DNA of 36,134 nt, from assembly GCF_012939955.1 (NCBI RefSeq), contig NZ_SPMY01000028.1, positions 1 to 36,134 of the forward strand, given 5' to 3'. Below the pieces are notes generated by a model. That model ran no database searches. It had not been told where the DNA came from and worked only from the letters and a program-made list of their open reading frames with translations. Shown one piece after another: positions 32,807-36,134 of the stretch (position 1 is the stretch's first letter; each line of letters opens with the position of its first letter). This stretch comes from Candidatus Accumulibacter phosphatis (lineage in GTDB: Bacteria; Pseudomonadota; Gammaproteobacteria; Burkholderiales; Rhodocyclaceae). A program made the translations under genes and the position numbers.

Positions 32807-33706
32807 ATGGCAGACGTCTTCATCAGTTACTCATCAAAAGATCGAGAGAGTGCCCAAACACTGGCGACCGCACTACGCGCCGTCGGCCGATCTGTTTGGT
32901 GGGATCGCGAGATACTTACCGGTCAAGCGTTCGACCACGCAATCGAGAAAGAACTGGATGCTGCAAGGAGCGTTGTAGTACTTTGGTCGCGAGAATCCAT
33001 CGGTTCCGAGTGGGTGAAGAACGAAGCTGCCTCGGCCTCGGAGCGCGGCATCCTGCTGCCAGCAAACATAGATGGCACAAGACTCCCTCTCGAGTTTCGC
33101 AGAAGGCACACTGCCGACTTGTCAGGTTGGACTGGCGATCCCTCTCACGATGGTTTCCGGGCGGTCTGCCGAGGTGTTGACAGCATCGTCGGCGGAGACA
33201 CAGTGTCGCCCACGCGGACCTCTGCCGAAGCGGCGAAAGGACGCGGCCGGCACCTCACCCTCCTTGCGGTCGCCGTGGTCGTCATACTTGTCGCGAGCGT
33301 GTACGCCGTCTTGCCTGACAACACCGATTCATCCAAGCAAGCCGTACAGCCTCGACAGCAAGCTTCGTCTGAACTATCGACCGCGACACAAGCCCCAGCC
33401 AAGGTGCTCGTGGAACTTGCGGATGCAGTCGTCGGTGATTATTGGGGCGAAGTAATATCGGACTCAAGAGGCAGTTCACGCACACACATAGGGGTGACCG
33501 TTCGCAAGTTGGGACCCAATAGAGTTCGCGCGACCTCTTCATACGATAGGATAGGTACAGTCGATGTCGAGTTGACTCAAATCGATAAGCAGATTCTCAG
33601 CACTGGCGGCGACACTCCGTTTATGGTGGACCTCGGTGCCGCACCTCCAACGCTCCTTTTGAATCCGCATAACGAACTGGCATATCGCGGAACGCTAAGA
33701 CAGTGA
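32807..33706 (+). CDS. TIR domain protein with a transmembrane helix and C-terminal domain
   Basis: 299 aa from the ATG at 32807 (a GTG at 32798 would add three residues). Residues 1-125 are a TIR domain: ADVFISYSSKDRESAQTLATAL, WWDREILTG, and SRESIGSEWVKNEAASA with Glu73 at the catalytic position. A hydrophobic helix follows (LTLLAVAVVVILVASVYAVL, about 150-169), then a C-terminal part of about 130 residues that should lie outside the cytoplasm and contains GDYWGEVISDSRGSSRTHIGV. This design could couple envelope sensing to NAD breakdown. The C-terminal domain is not recognised. It is not next to a known TIR partner. Confidence 0.78.
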   Translation: MADVFISYSSKDRESAQTLATALRAVGRSVWWDREILTGQAFDHAIEKELDAARSVVVLWSRESIGSEWVKNEAASASERGILLPANIDGTRLPLEFRRRHTADLSGWTGDPSHDGFRAVCRGVDSIVGGDTVSPTRTSAEAAKGRGRHLTLLAVAVVVILVASVYAVLPDNTDSSKQAVQPRQQASSELSTATQAPAKVLVELADAVVGDYWGEVISDSRGSSRTHIGVTVRKLGPNRVRATSSYDRIGTVDVELTQIDKQILSTGGDTPFMVDLGAAPPTLLLNPHNELAYRGTLRQ

Positions 33707-34002
33707 AGGAAAGTCGACAACGCCGAACGAGTAGAGTGAGATCGCGTGCAATCACAATCGCAAGCGGCACCGTTTGCTGGGCGAACCTGCCCCATGAGCA
33801 TCGCTGGCCGCCCAGGAAATATGCGTTGGGCAAGTATTGCGGTGTGCAGGGTCAGCGCGACTGCGTCGGCTGGAGGGGCCGGTTGCCGTCATGGTATGAA
33901 ACCCGCTTTGGGTGTTGGTGGGCCATGAGCGCTAGGATCAGACGCTGTTCAGACCTGCCGACCACCCTCCGCATCGAATGACAGACATGTAGAATGCGAC
34001 TC
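33707..34002. other. Gap between TIR-TM gene and IHF-like gene
   Basis: About 300 bp, no supported gene; the open frames show no binding sites or family features. The promoter of the IHF-like gene should be here but is not obvious. Confidence 0.4.
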
Positions 34003-34290
34003 ATGACACGCTCTGAGCTAATCGCAGCCATCGCCTCACACTTTCCAACTTTGACAGCGAAGGACGCGGAAATAGCGGTCAAGGAAATTCTTGGCGCAAT
34101 CGAGCACTCGCTGTCACAGGGTCATCGCGTCGAAATCCGTGGCTTCGGAAGCTTCGCGTTGAGCCACCGTCCAGGACGCACCGGGCGCAACCCAAAAAGT
34201 GGAGAAGCGGTCGCGGTCCCAGCGAAATATGTGCCTGACTTCACCGCCGGTAAAGAGATGCGCGAGCGCGTCGAGAGGGCGACGGAGTAG
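34003..34290 (+). CDS. Integration host factor beta-like protein (HU/IHF family), orphan copy
   Basis: 95 aa. [90 protein letters not shown] is a complete HU/IHF fold with the DNA-intercalating GRNPKSGE arm, closest to the beta subunit. IHF bends DNA in recombination, replication and transcription. The usual chromosomal ihfB sits after rpsA (ribosomal protein S1), which is not here, so this is probably an extra copy carried by accessory DNA. The start is taken at MTRSEL, the family start; an ATG nine bases earlier adds three residues. Confidence 0.9.
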   Translation: MTRSELIAAIASHFPTLTAKDAEIAVKEILGAIEHSLSQGHRVEIRGFGSFALSHRPGRTGRNPKSGEAVAVPAKYVPDFTAGKEMRERVERATE

Positions 34291-34676
34291 ATGCCTGCGG
34301 GGAGGCCATGTGCGTGTGCGGCGGGGCGGGGTCCTGTATTGGCATCTGGGCTGGTCGGCGTTCTGGCGGCACCATTGCCCCGGTTGGCGAGCATTCCGGT
34401 AAGCCAGCGAAACGCCTTCTCGTCGGGCCAAAGCTGCTGGTCACCCCTCGTGTAGCGACGTCGCCGAAAGCCGTCCCTGATAGCCCTACCGTTGTGGTGG
34501 CTTGAGAGACCGCCGTCAGCGTCACCCTGCAGTCCCGAGGGGTAGAATTGGATTCAGATGCCAAGGGGACGAGGCCAGAACCGGCTGTTGCAGTCCCCAA
34601 AAACCGAACCGTCTAAACAGCAGCCAACTCGTCAGAAACCTCCTGCCGTCTGTCAAAATAATCCGGAGCCATTCGA
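34291..34676. other. Gap between IHF-like and CoiA-like genes
   Basis: About 390 bp. No supported gene on either strand and no clear repeat or promoter. A ribosome binding site (CCGGAG) for the CoiA-like gene lies at its right edge. Confidence 0.4.
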
Positions 34677-35778
34677 ATGGACATGCTCACAGTCCCTTTC
34701 GGACTTCGAGGAGACGAACTTGTTTCTCCGTGTGACGTTAAACGTGGTCTAAGTTGCAATTGCACCTGCCCGGGTTGCGGAGCTAGGCTCGTCGCAAATC
34801 ATCCTAAGAGTCCCGAGCGCCGGAAATACTTCTCACATCTGGCAAATACCGGTTGCTCCACCGGCTACGAATCTGCTCTCCATCTCGCCGCGAAGCAGGT
34901 ACTCCAAAAAAACCAAGAGGGTTCTCGTCCCATCGATATCTGCCACGATCACTCTGTACGACAAAGAGACTCAAGCCGAGGCTGCGGTGTCCAAATACAT
35001 CGGAGAGAAGGAAGTTGCGCTTGAGAGCGTCGCACAGGAAGTCAGGGAGTTTTCAGGTGTCGTGCCTGACATCGTCGCTTCCGCGGGCGGAAGGCTGCTT
35101 CTGATAGAAATCGCGGTGACCCATTTTGTTGATGATGAAAAACTGGCTAAATTGAAACAGCTGGGGCATCCAGTCATGGAAATTTACCTCGACCCAGAAA
35201 ATGCAATTCCAAGCATGGATGAAATAGAAAAGCTGGTCACGTCTTCTAGCCACAACCGCTCGTGGTTGATCAACTCGAAGTGCGAGCGCTTATACGATGC
35301 AGCACGAGCGGAAGCCGAAGAAGAATTGGGAAAGGCAAAAGAGCGATTATTTCTAATCCGCGAGAAAACCAAGGAGAATCATGAGAGCTATCTGAGGCTA
35401 ACCGACAGCCAAAAACTAGCAACCGAGCTGGACTTGTTGAATTCTTCCCTCGACGAATTAGTTTCCCTAGAAGATGTGAAAACTGTAATCGGCCGCCGCG
35501 TAACTGGTGACAACAGCTTCGGTGTCTCCAGCAGAGTCTGGCAATTATTCGTCTATCGAGAATTCGTTCACAATAACCAGGGGAATGATTTCCATGCCGA
35601 CGATGTCCTTGATGCCATCTCCGGGAGATTCAGGGTCGAATCGGTGTTCAACGAAGCCCCGCAGATAGCGATCCACTACTACTTGAAGTTCCTCAGTGAG
35701 AAGGGAATGCTTGAACGATCGTATGCAAAAAGCTACTCGGTAGTAAAAGACATTACCGGGAATGAATTGCCTTTTTGA
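34677..35778 (+). CDS. CoiA-like nuclease domain protein, frame broken in an A7 run
   Basis: 366 aa after correction. The N-terminal part has a zinc-type cluster (LSCNCTCPGCGARLVA) and the CoiA layout RRKYFSHLANTGCSTGYESALHLAAKQVL. After that the frame breaks in seven As (34906-34912); with six it continues KTKRVLVPSISATITLYDKETQAEAAVSKYIG and reaches PDIVASAGGRLLLIEIAVTH, a PD-(D/E)xK nuclease core. The C-terminal half is helical, and ends as a probable winged-helix domain (DDVLDAISGRFRVESVFNE). CoiA in Gram-positive bacteria aids DNA uptake; in Gram-negatives such genes turn up in accessory and defence regions, so a role in DNA handling or defence is a guess. The start uses GGAG eight bases upstream. 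Confidence 0.75.
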
Positions 35779-36134
35779 TCTGCGAGTATCCGGAGTATCC
35801 GGGGGCGCTCCCCGTCCGCTCCCAGCACCAGGGCCTCGACACTCGGATAGCATAGTTCCCTTCGTCATACTCGGCAATTGAAAAATCGTTAACTTTCATG
35901 GGCTTATGACAAGAGCTTGTAAACCCCTCTGAAATCAGGTCTACTCTCGTCTTTTGGGCAACCGAAATGAGTGTGACGAATGGAGCCAGCCTGATGTGCT
36001 GCTTGAGGGGGCGTTGGTGCACTATTAGTAACTGCTAATATACTATATGACTAATCCCGCCATTTTGGGCGCGAACTCCCCCTATCCCCGTCCTACTTCA
36101 TGCGGCAGGCGCAATTTGCCCCACCCCGACGGAT
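35779..36134. other. Right end of window, no supported gene
   Basis: About 355 bp. No convincing gene on either strand; the minus-strand frames overlap the CoiA-like gene end and show no family features. A palindrome occurs at 36023-36040. Confidence 0.4.
36023..36040. promoter_or_regulatory. TATTAG/CTAATA palindrome
   Basis: Inverted 6-bp arms TATTAG and CTAATA around TAACTG, in an AT-rich patch that stands out from the surrounding GC-rich DNA and is followed by TACTATAT. It resembles an operator-promoter for a gene beyond the window, but nothing supports this further. Confidence 0.25.

Noticed and set aside
35753-36022. 89-aa minus-strand open frame at the right end
   Set aside because: No binding site or family features, and overlaps the end of the CoiA-like gene.

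Overview
The window looks like a chromosomal segment of a GC-rich betaproteobacterium. The best guess is a Rhodocyclales/Accumulibacter-like lineage, from the divergent uvrB and aromatic aminotransferase pair, the YqhD-type dehydrogenase and the AsmA-like protein; this placement is inference. A core-like left part (about 1-12,124) is followed by accessory DNA that starts exactly at a tRNA-Asn gene and runs to the right end.

Left part: a macro-like/TIR protein flanked by copies of a dispersed hairpin repeat; a zinc-independent oxidoreductase; a YqhD-like iron alcohol dehydrogenase; a two-gene operon for exported proteins (one with a rhodanese-like CxxxxCW loop); uvrB; divergently, an aromatic aminotransferase with a strong terminator; a large inverted repeat; a membrane-anchored AsmA-like protein; and tRNA-Asn(GTT) with a clear promoter.

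Island 1 (12,125-30,688, about 18.6 kb) lies between the tRNA-Asn 3' end and a 46-bp copy of it. From right to left on the minus strand it carries a tyrosine integrase, two HigBA-like toxin-antitoxin pairs, a 541-aa unknown protein, an AlpA-like HTH protein, a ParB-like protein, a Toprim protein and a RepB/AEP-like primase. At the far left is a translationally coupled run of six small genes ending in a terminase small subunit. No terminase large subunit, portal, capsid or tail gene is present, so it reads as a phage satellite or satellite-derived integrative element. In the middle, in the opposite orientation, sits a three-gene cargo: a PLD-nuclease/SNF2-helicase, a type ISP-like N6-adenine methyltransferase with a specificity domain, and a DUF3800 protein. 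This is the best candidate for a new or little-described restriction-like defence system.

Island 2 (30,689-32,371) is a 1.7-kb unit flanked by att copies. It encodes two lipoproteins (one FlgO-like) and no recombinase, so it resembles a cis-mobilizable remnant. To its right are a TIR/transmembrane protein, an orphan IHF-beta-like protein and a CoiA-like nuclease, together a second defence-flavoured patch.

A technical point governs the reading of the window. Six genes (oxidoreductase, uvrB, Toprim, parB, higA, CoiA-like) are each broken by exactly one extra base in a homopolymer of 6-8 nt. Removing that base restores the expected family sequence every time. These are most likely sequencing or assembly errors, so the genes are annotated as single CDSs.
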